64,000 nt of DNA from Roseiarcus sp963770035 (GTDB lineage: Bacteria > Pseudomonadota > Alphaproteobacteria > Rhizobiales > Beijerinckiaceae): contig CAVYON010000038.1 of NCBI GenBank assembly GCA_963770035.1, positions 1 through 64,000 of the forward strand, given 5' to 3'. Shown in pieces: positions 28,201-37,715 of this stretch (its first letter is position 1; every line of letters starts with the position of its first letter). The translations under genes were made by a program, and so were the position numbers. Under the pieces are notes generated by a model. It did not search any database. It saw nothing but the letters and a program-made list of their open reading frames with translations, and was not told the origin of the DNA.

Positions 28201-30450
28201 GACCGCGACGCCCTTCGCCCGCACCGGCAGCGTCAGGGTGCGTTCGACCGTACGCCCGCCGGACTCGGCGACGTCGACAATCAGCTTCGCCTCGAGCGGC
28301 CGCGTCGCGGTCGCGTCCGGCAGGTCGACCGACAGCTCGGCATGGCCCTTGGCGTCGGTCGTCACCTTGTCGGAGAACTGGGTCTCGACGGTGGTGAACT
28401 CGTCGTCCGCGAGGCCCGCGACATAGCCGGGAAAGCCGGCGAGTTCTCCGCCCTCGACCGCTTGCAAGCGGATCGCGCCGGTGACGTCGAGGCCGCTCGC
28501 CGGCGCGCCGTAGAGGAAGCGCGCATCGAGCGTGAGCGCGATCGGCTCGCCCGGCGCGAGGTAGGGCTTCTCGGCCTTCAGGGTGAAGTCGAGCCGCTCG
28601 GGGATGTAGTCCTCGAGCAAAAAGCCGACCTCGCCGATCGGATCGCCCTTCGGGTCGGCGTAGGCTTCGATGGTCCATTTGCCCGGGGCCGACCCAGCCA
28701 GCAGCGGCACGGCGAAGGCGCGCCCGCCGAGGCCCTCGTCCGCGACCGTCGCGCGCTTGTATTCGACACCGTCGGGGCGCTTCACGACCATCGTCAGCGG
28801 CAGGCCGCTGCGGGCGACCCCCTTGGCGTCGCGCAGAAGCGCGACCGCGAACACCGTCTCGCCCGAGCGGTAGACGCCGCGCTCGGTGTAGAGGAAGGCG
28901 TCGAGGCCCGACGGCGCATCGCGCCCGGCGACGCCGCGGTCAGTGAGATCGAAGGCATTCTGCGCCAGATTGAGGAAATTATAGTCGCCGTTCAGCGTTG
29001 CGACGATGAGCCCCGGGGCGGAGCCGCCCTTGCCGCGGGCGAGGCCGGGGTCGAAGTCCGCCCAACCGTCGGCGCCGGTCGTCTTGACCGCCAGCACCTC
29101 GTTGTTACGGGCGACGAGCTTCAGTTCGACGCCGGCGAGCGGAGCGGCCGAGCCGAGCGACTTGACCAGCGCGTGGACGCCGTCGCCGCCTGAGATCGCG
29201 GTGAGGCCGAGGTCGGAGACGACCATCCACTGCGTGGCAAGCTGCACCGATTCCGTCTCGTCCCCGTTTGCGCTCTTCTCCTTCCAGGGACGGGCGGTGA
29301 CGAGATAGACGCCCGGATCGAGCTTGCCGACCGCCTTCATCACCGGGAAATCGGTCACCACGTCCTTGTTGAGCGTGCTCATGACGTCCATCGAGCCGCT
29401 CCACACCTTGACGCCGTCCTGGTTGGCGATCTCCTGCGCGCGCGACGTGTCGACGGGTTTGAGGAAATCGTCGCGGTTGACGGTCGCGAGCAGGTTGCGG
29501 TCGCCGATGCGGTAGACGTCGATGGCGACCTTGGAGGTGTTGACGGTGACCAGCGGCGCGCCTTGCTGCCCCTCGCGCGGCAGCACATAGGCGCGCCCGG
29601 CGAAATGCGCCTGGGGCGAGCGGTCGCGCACATAGATTTCGTAGTCCGCCGACTTCAAAAGGTTCTCGCCGACCGCCGAGGGCAAGCCCTCGCGCAGCAC
29701 GATGGCGTAGCGCTCGCCGTGCTTCAGGCCCTCGACACAGATCTGCTGGTCCTCGTTCGAGATCGCGGTGCTGGAGGCGCCCGACACGGCGACATAGGGC
29801 GCGAAATCGGTCTTCCGCGCGAGCGGCTCGGAGAAATTGAAGCAGACGCGCGGATCGGTCGATTCGTTGTCGACCTTGTAGTCGAGGATGCGGAAGCCGT
29901 ATTGCGCGCGCATCGTCTCGTAGGTCTTGCGGACATCGATATTGTCGCGCCGGTCGAGCGAAGCCTTCAGGGCGTCGAGCGCGCCGCGCCAGGCGCTGTG
30001 GCGCGCCAGGAGATCGCCGAGCGTCGCCAGCGCCGCCGCCTGAGCGTCCGGCGCCGTTGCGCGCTGATAGGCGGCGTAGGCCGCTGCGGACCCTTGCGTG
30101 ACGAGATCCCAGCGGTTGTTGGCCTGCGCGTCGTCGGCCTTCACCGCGACGTAGGCGTACGCGAGCCAGTTCGCCGGGTCCTTGGGCGCCGCTGTCACCG
30201 CGGCTGCAGCAAGCTTCGCGGCGACGTCGAACTTTCCCGCGACTACGGCCGACGAAGCGGCCTTGCGCAGCTCGTCGGGCGTCTTGCCCTGAGCCTGCGC
30301 GCCGATCTTGCCAGCCTCGATCTTCAGCGTCGCCGCGAGCCGCACCGCGTCGCTCGCCATGTCTTCGTTGACATAGGACCTGACGTTGGCGGCCTGGGCG
30401 GAGGCCACGAAAAGGAACGCGATGAACGCAGCGCGCAGAGCCTGGATCAT
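25210..30450 (-). CDS. alpha-2-macroglobulin family protein (YfhM-like), frame broken near 27500
   Basis: About 1,745 residues. Signal peptide (AFIAFLFVASAQA), then multiple macroglobulin-type beta domains (for example FLYTERGVYRSGETVFAVAL and APGEPIALTLDARFLYGAP). The thioester motif CSEQ sits in YPYGCSEQTVSRAMPLLYA near two thirds of the length, followed by alpha-helical TED repeats and a receptor-binding-like end. Bacterial versions trap proteases in the periplasm and act with PBP1C, encoded just downstream. A break of one or two bases near 27480-27510 separates the two large reading frames; the missing link encodes VAGLAPGEEAHVTVSAVDLG. ATG 30450 is preferred over GTG 30456. There is no lipobox Cys, so the protein is probably soluble in the periplasm. 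Confidence 0.88.
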
Positions 30451-30525
30451 GGTCACCCCCCGAGAATACTCGCGCGCCTGTCCTCACGAAGCTCGATTTC
30501 CACGGCGGCGCGCCAAATCCGTATA

Positions 30526-30967
30526 TCACGGCGGCGTTATCGGACGCTCTTGTTGTGATCGGCCAGGCGCTGCCCCCATTGCGCCGGTTCGCGAACTGCG
30601 TTGGCCGAGCATGCTGAGGCCCAAGGTTTCGGCCACGGCTTTGAGCCTCTTGTCGTTCGTCCATAACGATGCTCCGGCAGTCAAACGCGCGGCCGCCAGG
30701 AGGTGGACGTCAACATAGCCGATCCCGCGGCCGAAGAGCGCGTTCCGTTGGATAAAGGCCATCACCTCCGAATTGTCCGCGACAATCGCGGACGGAAGGT
30801 CGGTCAAAGCTGAAATCACAACGCCGCGATTGCGCAAGCTTCCCAAGGCGAGTTCGCCGATCACATACGGATGAGTTAAAAATCTGGCGGGCCTCAAGCA
30901 GCGCGGCGAGCGCCAAATCGGCCCCGCGCAGATGGTCGACCCATACCGACGTGTCGACGAGTATCAC
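30526..30967 (-). CDS. vapC: VapC-type PIN-domain toxin, frame broken once
   Basis: The GTG at 30965-30967 overlaps the antitoxin stop. The product begins VILVDTSVWVDHLRGADLAL (PIN motif with Asp 4). After one extra base in a T/A run near 30878 it continues THPYVIGELALGSLRNR (Glu), GYVDVHLLAAARL (Asp) and LWTNDKRLKAVAETLGL (Asp), a full VapC active site. The tail after LSMLGQ is unusually long and may be out of the original frame. Whether the toxin is active depends on whether the extra base is real. Confidence 0.82.
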
Positions 30968-31161
30968 GCTGGCGCCGGCCGCCGTCGCGGCGGAGCCTCG
31001 AGATCCGGTTCGCTGCCGCCAAGACGCGCCAGCCGTCGGGCGCTTTCTCGTTCGATCAACGCCTTGAGCGCCTCGCGCACAAGGAGCGACTTTTCCTTCA
31101 CGCCGGTCATCGCCTGGGCCTTGGCGACAAGGTCGTCGTCGAGCGCGAGCGTGGTTCGCAT
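30964..31161 (-). CDS. vapB: VapB-type antitoxin
   Basis: A 65-residue ribbon-helix-helix antitoxin: MRTTLALDDDLVAKAQAMTG, VKEKSLLVREALKALIERES, then the short C-terminal tail ARRLARLGGSEP that wraps the toxin. This is the VapB family that typically pairs with PIN toxins. GGAGGAGC lies just before the ATG. The stop overlaps the vapC start as GTGA. A perfect 12-base palindrome lies 30 bases upstream. Confidence 0.9.
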   Translation of the reverse strand: MRTTLALDDDLVAKAQAMTGVKEKSLLVREALKALIERESARRLARLGGSEPDLEAPPRRRPAPA

Positions 31162-31191
31162 GATCCGCTCCTCCAGTGGCGCCGATCACAG

Positions 31192-31203
31192 CATCAATTG
31201 ATG
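31192..31203. promoter_or_regulatory. palindrome upstream of vapB
   Basis: CATCAATTGATG is a perfect 12-base palindrome 31 bases before the vapB start, in the short divergent gap. It is a plausible operator for VapBC autorepression. Confidence 0.45.
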
Positions 31204-31320
31204 ACGAACACAATGCCAGTTCGTCCATCGCTGGTCGTCTCGACGATGTTCCTTCAGGGCTCGTCTTCCTCTACCATCGCAAGCGTCGCCTGCCCGAAAC
31301 GGCGGCCGGGGGCATAGCCC

Positions 31321-32647
31321 ATGAGTTTTCCGCACGTCCGCCTCGCCCTTGCAGCGGCCGGCCTGCTTCTTGGCGGGCCGCTCGCCCAGGCGCAGGCGCA
31401 GACCTCGCCGCCGAAGCCCGCCGCGGCCCAGCTGGACGCAGCCTTCGAAGCGCAGAAGGCGGCCTTCCTCGCGCTGCCGGCCGCGACGCGCGTCGCCGCG
31501 CAGGACGCGCTCGTCTGGCTCGGGCTCTACAACGGGACGAGCGACGGCGATTTCGGCAAGCGCACGCGCGATGCGATCGTCGCCTTCGAGGCCAGCCAGA
31601 AGGCGCCCGGCGACGGCGTCCTTTCGTCTGTCCAGCTCCAAGCGCTGCTGACGGCCGCGGACAGGGCCCGCGTCGCCGTCGGCTTTCAGACGATCGCCGA
31701 TCCCAGGACCGGCGTCCGCATCGGCGCGCCGACAAAACTCCTTGGCGCCAAAAGCGGTGTGACGCTCGCGTTCGCCTCGGACTCGGGCAACGATCTCGCC
31801 GCCCTCTACGCGCAGCTCTCGGCCGACTCCGCGGCCCGAAAGGTCGCCTACAAGGCGATCAAGCCCGGCGCCTTCTTCGTCGTGTCCGGCCAGGACGCGG
31901 GCCGGAAGTTCTACACCCGCTATGAACTGAGCGCGGCTGCGACGCCGCCAATCCGCGGCTTCACTTTCAGCTATCCGATCGGCCGCGGCGATCTCGACCG
32001 GGTGGCGCTGGCGGTCGCCAACACCTTCGTCGCCTTCCCTTCGCCCGGCCCCGCGACGGGCGCGCCCGCGAGCCGCCCAGACGCCGCCTGCGCCGCCGCC
32101 TCCCGAGCCGAAGGCGACCGCGCTGATCGTTGCGTCCGACCGGGCTCTGACAGCGCTCAAGCCCGAGGATTGTCCGAATCCGACCGTTGGCGGCAAGCCG
32201 GCCCGGTTCGAGCGGACCGACGCGGCGACCGGGCTCGCACTCCTTTCGGGCGACTTCGGCAAGGCAAAGGCGCCGCCGCGCGGCGTCCTGGCGCCCGATC
32301 TCGTCGTGATCAGCGCGGATGGAGAGCGCTTTGCGGCCGTCCCCGCCGCGCTTGCAGACGGGGCGCAGCCGGCGGTCGTCGCCTCCCTCGGCAAGAGCGC
32401 GGCGGGCGGCCCCGTCTTCGACCGGCAGGGCGGCCTTGCGGGCGTCATCGCGCCCATCGCGGAGGAGCCGAAGCGCCTCGGCGGTGTCGCCCTCGCAGGC
32501 CCGCATGGCCTGATCGACGCCGACGCCATCGGCGCCTTCCTCGGCGGCGGCGCTCTGACGCCGATCGCCAACCCCGCCCCGCTCAGCCTCGGCGCGATCG
32601 CCGCGCAGGAGAAGACGGCGGTCGCCGCGGTCATGTGCGCAAAGTAG
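31321..32647 (+). CDS. exported peptidoglycan-binding protein with trypsin-like, probably inactive, protease domain; frame broken once
   Basis: A signal peptide (LALAAAGLLLGGPLAQAQAQ) is followed by a peptidoglycan-binding_1 motif (ALVWLGLYNGTSDGDFGKRTRDAI) around residues 60-85. After a beta-rich middle and a Pro-rich linker, a frame break near 32090 leads to a chymotrypsin-like C-terminal region: ATALIVASDRALTALKPEDC, then SAAGGPVFDRQGGLAGVIAPI. That block matches the serine-protease 'GNSGGPVFD' segment, but the catalytic Ser is Ala. I see no obvious His or Asp partner either, so it may be a pseudoprotease. It could bind the cell wall. The start ATG 31321 is the first in frame. Confidence 0.6.
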
Positions 32648-32651
32648 CGCT

Positions 32652-33453
32652 CTACCCGCCTTCGCCGCGGCAATAGGGGTCGATGAGGTCCGACGAGCCC
32701 ACAGGCCACCACGAGTGCGGCAGGTGGACGTAGCTGGCGAGGATGAGAAAGCCGTCCCGTCCGTCCACCGTCGCCCCGACGACGGCGATCATCAGATCGG
32801 ACGGGTCGCGAACCATGCGCCCGAATTCGTCCCAGACGAGTCGAAAGGGCTCCACGCCCGCAAGATCCGCGCTTTGAACCCGCAGCGCCCAGAACGGCTG
32901 GTGCGGAACGACAGGGCTCGATCAGACGCCATCGGTCGAGCGGCAGTCCGGGTGCGGCATCGGCAAGCGCATGGCGCGCCGCTGGAACGAGGCAGCCGAG
33001 ATGGATGTGAAGCTGGTCCTGGCCGCGGACGACGCGCGAATTGACGATGAGCGCGATTTGGCCGCGCGCCGGCGGACGGCGGTTCGCCGTGGCGATCATC
33101 CCGCGCGCCGCCCAGGCGTCGGCGAAATAGTTCGGCGCCTCGGGCGATTGCAGGAACGGATCTTCGATGCCGGCGCTGCGGCGCGTCGGCGACAGGATCA
33201 GGTCGTTCGCCCAAGGCGGGCGCAATAGGATATGTCCGCGCGCCTCCCCTTCGGCGATGCCGACGGCGAGGCAAGGAAACGGCAAGCCAGTCAGGCGCTG
33301 GTCGGCGACACAGGCGCCAATCACCTTCCAAAGAGCGTCGCGGTCGTAAGCGATCGCGTAAGCGGCTCCGGCGGTGAGCGCGAGCGCGGCCGCAATGAGG
33401 CCGGCCAGCCAAATCAGCCAGCGGCGCGCCCGAAGTTGTGCCGAATTCTCCAT
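32652..33453 (-). CDS. cdh: CDP-diacylglycerol diphosphatase, frame broken once
   Basis: Matches E. coli Cdh, a HIT-superfamily membrane enzyme that hydrolyses CDP-diacylglycerol to CMP and phosphatidate. An N-terminal membrane helix (WLIWLAGLIAAALALTAGAA) is followed by LWKVIGACVADQR, LILSPTRRSAGIEDPFLQSP, FADAWAARGMI and the His motif QDQLHIHLGC. A break near 32910 precedes VEPFRLVWDEFGRMVRD and the conserved end GRDGFLILASY. The start overlaps the serB stop as TGATG, so the two are co-transcribed. I take the break as a sequence error. Confidence 0.8.
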
Positions 33454-34349
33454 CAATCCTCGACGAACGCGCGGCGCGGGATTCCCTGCGCGTAGAGAAG
33501 CGCCGCGAGGTCGGCGTGGTCGACACGCGCTCGGGCCGCCGCGGCGACCTGGGGCTTGGCGTGATAGGCGACGCCGAGCCCCGCCACGGCCAGCATCGCG
33601 AGATCGTTGGCGCCGTCGCCGACGGCGAGCGTCTCCTCGAGTTCGAGGCCCATGGCGGCGGCGACGTCGATGAGCGCCGCGCGCTTGGCGTCGCGGCCGA
33701 GGATCGGCTCGGCGACTTCGCCCGTGAGGCGGCCGTTCTCGGTCTCGAGCGTGTTGGCGCGGTCCTCGTCGGCTCCGATCAGGGCGCCGATCGCGGCGGT
33801 GAACTGCCGGAACCCGCCCGACACGATGACCACCTTCGCGCCGCGGGCGCGCATGGTGCGGGCGAGCGTGCGCGCGCCGGGATTGAGCGTGATCCGGGCC
33901 TCGAGCACCTCGTCGATCACCTCTTCCGGCAGGCCTTCTAGCAGCTTGACACGCTCGCGCAGCGCCGGCTCGAACGCGATCTCGCCCCGCATCGCCCGCT
34001 CGGTGATGGCCGCGACATGCGGCCCGAGGCCGACCAGCGCCGCGAGCTCGTCGACGCATTCCTGGCCGATCAGGGTCGAATCCATATCCGCCATCACCAG
34101 CCTCTTCTCGCGGCCCGCGAGCGGCTGGACGATCACGTCGACCGGTTTGCCGGCGAAATGCGCCGCGAGCGCGGCGCGCCGCGCGTCGAGGTCTCCGGTG
34201 ACGACGAGGTCCGTCGCCACGCCCTCGTCGAGCCAGCTTCGGCGCTCGATCCCGCCGAGGGCTAGCGCGGCGCGGTCGACTAGGGCATCGGTGAGCGGCG
34301 CGCGCTCGGGGTCAGCGATCAGCGTGACGACAAGAACGGAAGCGGGCAT
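33453..34349 (-). CDS. serB: phosphoserine phosphatase SerB
   Basis: A 298-residue HAD phosphatase that makes serine from O-phosphoserine. An N-terminal ACT-like region is followed by HAD motif I MADMDSTLIGQECVDELA (nucleophile Asp in DMDST), motif II VVIVSGGFRQF, the Lys of GRDAKRAAL, and motif III AVGDGANDLAMLAVAGLGVA. ATG 34349 starts at the divergent gap with miaA. The frame is intact. Confidence 0.94.
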   Translation of the reverse strand: MPASVLVVTLIADPERAPLTDALVDRAALALGGIERRSWLDEGVATDLVVTGDLDARRAALAAHFAGKPVDVIVQPLAGREKRLVMADMDSTLIGQECVDELAALVGLGPHVAAITERAMRGEIAFEPALRERVKLLEGLPEEVIDEVLEARITLNPGARTLARTMRARGAKVVIVSGGFRQFTAAIGALIGADEDRANTLETENGRLTGEVAEPILGRDAKRAALIDVAAAMGLELEETLAVGDGANDLAMLAVAGLGVAYHAKPQVAAAARARVDHADLAALLYAQGIPRRAFVED

Positions 34350-34382
34350 GTGGAGTCCAGGCGGCGACGGGGGTTCGACGGC

Positions 34383-35285
34383 GTGAAGCGGGCGCTCCTC
34401 CTCGCAGGACCGACGGCCAGCGGCAAGTCCGCGGCGGCGCTGACTTTGGCCCGCGAATTCGGCGCGACCATCGTCAACGCCGATTCGATGCAGGTCTATG
34501 CCGACCTCAAAATCCTCACCGCGCGTCCGACGCCCGATGAGGAAAGGCAAGCGCCGCACCGGCTCTTCGGCGAAATCGACGGCGCGGTCAATTGCTCGGT
34601 CGGCCTGTGGGCGCGGCAAGCGCGAAAAATCCTTGCCGGACTGGGCGACGGTCCGGTGATTTTTGCTGGCGGCACGGGCCTTTATTTCCGCGCCCTGACC
34701 GAGGGGCTTTCGGACATGCCGGCTGTTCCCGAGGCGGTCCGGGCCGAGGTCCGGGAACGGGCGGAGGGCCGATCGACCGGCGACCTGCACGCCGAACTCG
34801 CCGTGGCCGACCCGGAGACCGCGGGGCGGCTCAGGCCCTCCGACCGGCAGCGGACCTTACGCGCCCTCGAAGTGCTCGCCGCGACCGGAAGGCCGCTCGC
34901 CGCCTTCCAGGGCGCGCGGGGCGAGCCGGCGCTCAGGCCCGGGGCATGGCGCGGCCTCTTCCTCGCCCCGGACCGCGAGGCGCTCTATGCCCGCATCGAC
35001 GCCCGCTTCGACGCGATGATCGCCGCCGATGCGCTCGACGAGGTCAGGCGGCTCGCGGCGCGAAAGCTCGACCCGGCCTTGCCGGTCATGCGCGCCCACG
35101 GCGTCCCGCATCTCATCGCCCATCTCGAAGGGCGGCTTGCGCTCGCCGAAGCGGCGAAACGCGCCAAGCTCGACACCCGCCATTACGCCAAGCGCCAGTT
35201 CACCTGGGCCCGCCACCAGCTGCCCGGGTTCGACTGGGTCGCGCCGGAGGCGGCGGTCGAAGCGGGGGCGAAGGCGCTCGGGTAG
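34383..35285 (+). CDS. miaA: tRNA dimethylallyltransferase MiaA
   Basis: About 300 residues. Transfers dimethylallyl to A37 of tRNAs that read UNN codons. Walker A GPTASGKSAAALT, NADSMQVYADLKILTARPT, FAGGTGLYFRALTEGLSDMP and RHYAKRQFTWARHQL are all diagnostic. The GTG at 34383 puts the P-loop about eight residues from the start, as in relatives; a GTG at 34350 in the same frame is less likely because it abuts the divergent serB start. The frame is intact. Confidence 0.93.
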   Translation: MKRALLLAGPTASGKSAAALTLAREFGATIVNADSMQVYADLKILTARPTPDEERQAPHRLFGEIDGAVNCSVGLWARQARKILAGLGDGPVIFAGGTGLYFRALTEGLSDMPAVPEAVRAEVRERAEGRSTGDLHAELAVADPETAGRLRPSDRQRTLRALEVLAATGRPLAAFQGARGEPALRPGAWRGLFLAPDREALYARIDARFDAMIAADALDEVRRLAARKLDPALPVMRAHGVPHLIAHLEGRLALAEAAKRAKLDTRHYAKRQFTWARHQLPGFDWVAPEAAVEAGAKALG

Positions 35286-35380
35286 CGCATGACAGGCGGG
35301 TGGAGTAGCGGGAGCGCCGGTGGCCCAGGCGAAGCGACCAAAGGTTTGAGATCGGCGCAAGGAAGACCAAGGTTTCCCCC

Positions 35381-36193
35381 ATGTTCTTCGCGTTGAACAA
35401 CTGGATCGTCGAACTGCCCACGACCCTGGCGATCGCCGCCGTGGTCGGGATTGTAGTTGCGTTGTCGCTCCTGGGCCTGCTCTTCGTTCAGATTTCCGTG
35501 CCACATCGGATCCGTAGCGCTCACAACGACGTCGCAGGATTCAACATCGCAGTCGTCGGGGTGATCTATGCGGTTCTGCTCGCCTTCATCGCAGTCGCCG
35601 TATGGGAGGATTTCGGCAGGGCCGACGCGCTGGTTCAGACGGAGGCCAATCTCGTCGGCAATCTCTATCGCGACACGGTCGGCCTTCCCGATCCTCTGGC
35701 GACTGGGCTGCGACACACGCTGTTCGTCTATGCCGAGATCGTCGTGCAGGACGAATGGCCGGCGCTCGCCGCCGGTCACGTCGACGACGAGGCCGGATGG
35801 CAACTGCTCGATAAATTTCACCTGGCTCTGGCGCAATTCCGTCCGTCCGAGCCAGGGTTGCAGGGGATCGAAACCGAGATGATCCGCAACCTGAATGCGC
35901 TCTACGACGCGCGGCGCGGACGTTTTCACGCCGCCGGCGTCGGTCTGCCCCCGATCCTGTGGTGGAACCTGATTGCGGGCGCAGGCCTGACGATCCTGTT
36001 CAGCTCTCTGTTCGGGGCGCCGAACTTTTCGATGCACATGGTCATGGTCGCGATGCTGGCCGCCTCGATCGCCCTCGTTCTCTCCCTCATCATCTTGCTG
36101 GACAATCCCTTTCGCGGGCAAAATCATGTTTCCGCGGCCCCGTTCGAGCGTCTGGTCAGGACGGTGGAACGCATGGCCTATCCGAAGGACTAA
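35381..36193 (+). CDS. DUF4239 (bestrophin-like) membrane protein
   Basis: A 270-residue integral membrane protein: two N-terminal helices (IAAVVGIVVALSLLGLLFVQ; NIAVVGVIYAVLLAFIAVAV), a charged soluble middle (residues 80-190), then two C-terminal helices (LWWNLIAGAGLTILFSSLFG; MVMVAMLAASIALVLSLIIL) and the motif DNPFRG typical of DUF4239. The function of the family is not established. Confidence 0.85.
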   Translation: MFFALNNWIVELPTTLAIAAVVGIVVALSLLGLLFVQISVPHRIRSAHNDVAGFNIAVVGVIYAVLLAFIAVAVWEDFGRADALVQTEANLVGNLYRDTVGLPDPLATGLRHTLFVYAEIVVQDEWPALAAGHVDDEAGWQLLDKFHLALAQFRPSEPGLQGIETEMIRNLNALYDARRGRFHAAGVGLPPILWWNLIAGAGLTILFSSLFGAPNFSMHMVMVAMLAASIALVLSLIILLDNPFRGQNHVSAAPFERLVRTVERMAYPKD

Positions 36194-36678
36194 GCGTCCG
36201 CCGTAACTGCTTGGCCGCTCCTTCGCGCCTCGTCCCGAGCTTGTCGAACGACGTTGCAGGATTACGGCGTCCGTGGTCCCGGCATAACGGCCGGAGTCGC
36301 TGTTGCGCCTGTTGCGGATCGCGACCGCGAACGGCAGTAGGAGGGGAAGCGGTCATAGTCCTGCGCGCGAGAGTATATGGCTCCGGCCGAAGGCGATCTA
36401 CGGGCAACTGCTCATTTCGGCGCTGTCGATTGCGCTGTCGCGACGCCCTTCGGAGGGCGAAACGCGTTTTGGTATCCGCAAGGAGTTTTGCGTCCTCGAC
36501 TGGCAGGTGATGGTGGACCTGTCGACAAGGGGGAGAGCTGTCAATCGAGGTTGCCGAGTCTCAGAAACGACGATCATAACCGAGAAGGCAAAACTTCAGA
36601 GGGGGTCGCTCGCGACGGGTGCGACCGCAGGCCCACCCGTCCTCACACGACCGCGACGAAGGGCAGGCCGCCTGTCTG
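36194..36678. other. intergenic, nothing recognised
   Basis: No protein-like open frame, RNA gene or copy of the repeat families seen elsewhere. Codon-like bias is absent. Confidence 0.45.
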
Positions 36679-37659
36679 TCAGCCGGGATACCAGACTTTA
36701 CGAGGCTCGGCTGAGTCGCGCTGGTAAGCCCAGGCGGCGTCGATCAGTCGCGTCAAATCGTAGCGCGGCCGCCATCCAAGCTCGAACTTGGCCCGACTGT
36801 TGTCCATCCAGTTCGAGTGGTAGCTGCTGGAGATGTCCACGGAATCCAGTCCGCGAGTCTGCTTCAGATATGAGGCGACCGCCGCGTAATCGACGGGCTC
36901 GTCCATGCAGATGTTGTATAGTTTGTTACTGGCGGCCGGATTGTCGAGCGCGGCGAGAATGGCGGCGACCAGATCCTCGACATGGACAAAATTCCGTTTG
37001 AGCGGATTGCCGCGGGCGTCGCGGAGCAGGGGCACTATTCCCGCGGCATGGCAACGTTCGGCGACCTCGGGAGCGACGAGGGTGTTCCAGACCGGCCCGC
37101 CAAACACATCATCGCCGAAAGACAGCGAATAGCGAAAATCATCTTTCTCCATGATCCAGGGAGCGCGCAGGCAGCAGGTGTTGATGCCGTACTGAATGGC
37201 AAACTGTGCCAGCATGACCTCCTCGAGAACCTTCGATAGCGCATAGCAACCAGGATAAGCGCGGTGGGGCGTATGCTCGGTGATCGGTTCCTGATGGTCG
37301 TAGAAGAAATGCCCAACCGCCGCGTCGCCGCCGATTAGGATGAATTGCTTTGCGGTTGCGCTTTGACGAAACGCCTCCAGCAGCCAGAAGAGTCCTTTGA
37401 CTGTCACATCCATGACGGTTTCAGGGATCTCCTTGCAGGTCGCTAGATGCACGACATGCGTCACGCCAAGCATCGCGCGATCGACGCAGCCGCGATCGCC
37501 GATGGTTCCTTTGACGACCTCTATTCGAGAAGTCTCCGGGATTGCCCGGTTGTGACACAGCACCCTAATTTGCGCCTCACGCCACCGGACGTCCGAGAGC
37601 AACTGACCGATCAGGTTGACGCCGACCTTTCCCGTGGCCCCAGTCACCAGCAGCCGCAT
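36679..37659 (-). CDS. NAD-dependent epimerase/dehydratase family protein
   Basis: A 326-residue extended short-chain dehydrogenase. The N-terminal nucleotide motif is LLVTGATGKVGVNL, the catalytic YxxxK is YALSK in GCYALSKVLEEVM, and the C-terminal substrate region includes KRNFVHVEDLVAAIL and FELGWRPRYDLTRLID. ATG 37659 has AGGAG upstream. It sits 56 bases after a sugar-type ABC permease on the same strand, so a role in converting the imported sugar is likely. The exact substrate is unknown. Confidence 0.86.
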   Translation of the reverse strand: MRLLVTGATGKVGVNLIGQLLSDVRWREAQIRVLCHNRAIPETSRIEVVKGTIGDRGCVDRAMLGVTHVVHLATCKEIPETVMDVTVKGLFWLLEAFRQSATAKQFILIGGDAAVGHFFYDHQEPITEHTPHRAYPGCYALSKVLEEVMLAQFAIQYGINTCCLRAPWIMEKDDFRYSLSFGDDVFGGPVWNTLVAPEVAERCHAAGIVPLLRDARGNPLKRNFVHVEDLVAAILAALDNPAASNKLYNICMDEPVDYAAVASYLKQTRGLDSVDISSSYHSNWMDNSRAKFELGWRPRYDLTRLIDAAWAYQRDSAEPRKVWYPG

Positions 37660-37715
37660 CGATTTCTCCTGCGCAACCATCTTCGTTCGAGTGCACCGCT
37701 GCGCTCGGCCGGCCG

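Noticed and set aside
25021..29193. A 1390-codon open frame on the plus strand opposite the alpha-2-macroglobulin gene
   Set aside because: Its translation is Arg/Asp/Gly-rich with no domain, and it mirrors the minus-strand gene, whose product is clearly conserved. It is a GC-codon shadow.
36303..37001. Plus-strand frames before and across the epimerase gene
   Set aside because: No recognisable motif, and they overlap a well-supported minus-strand gene.
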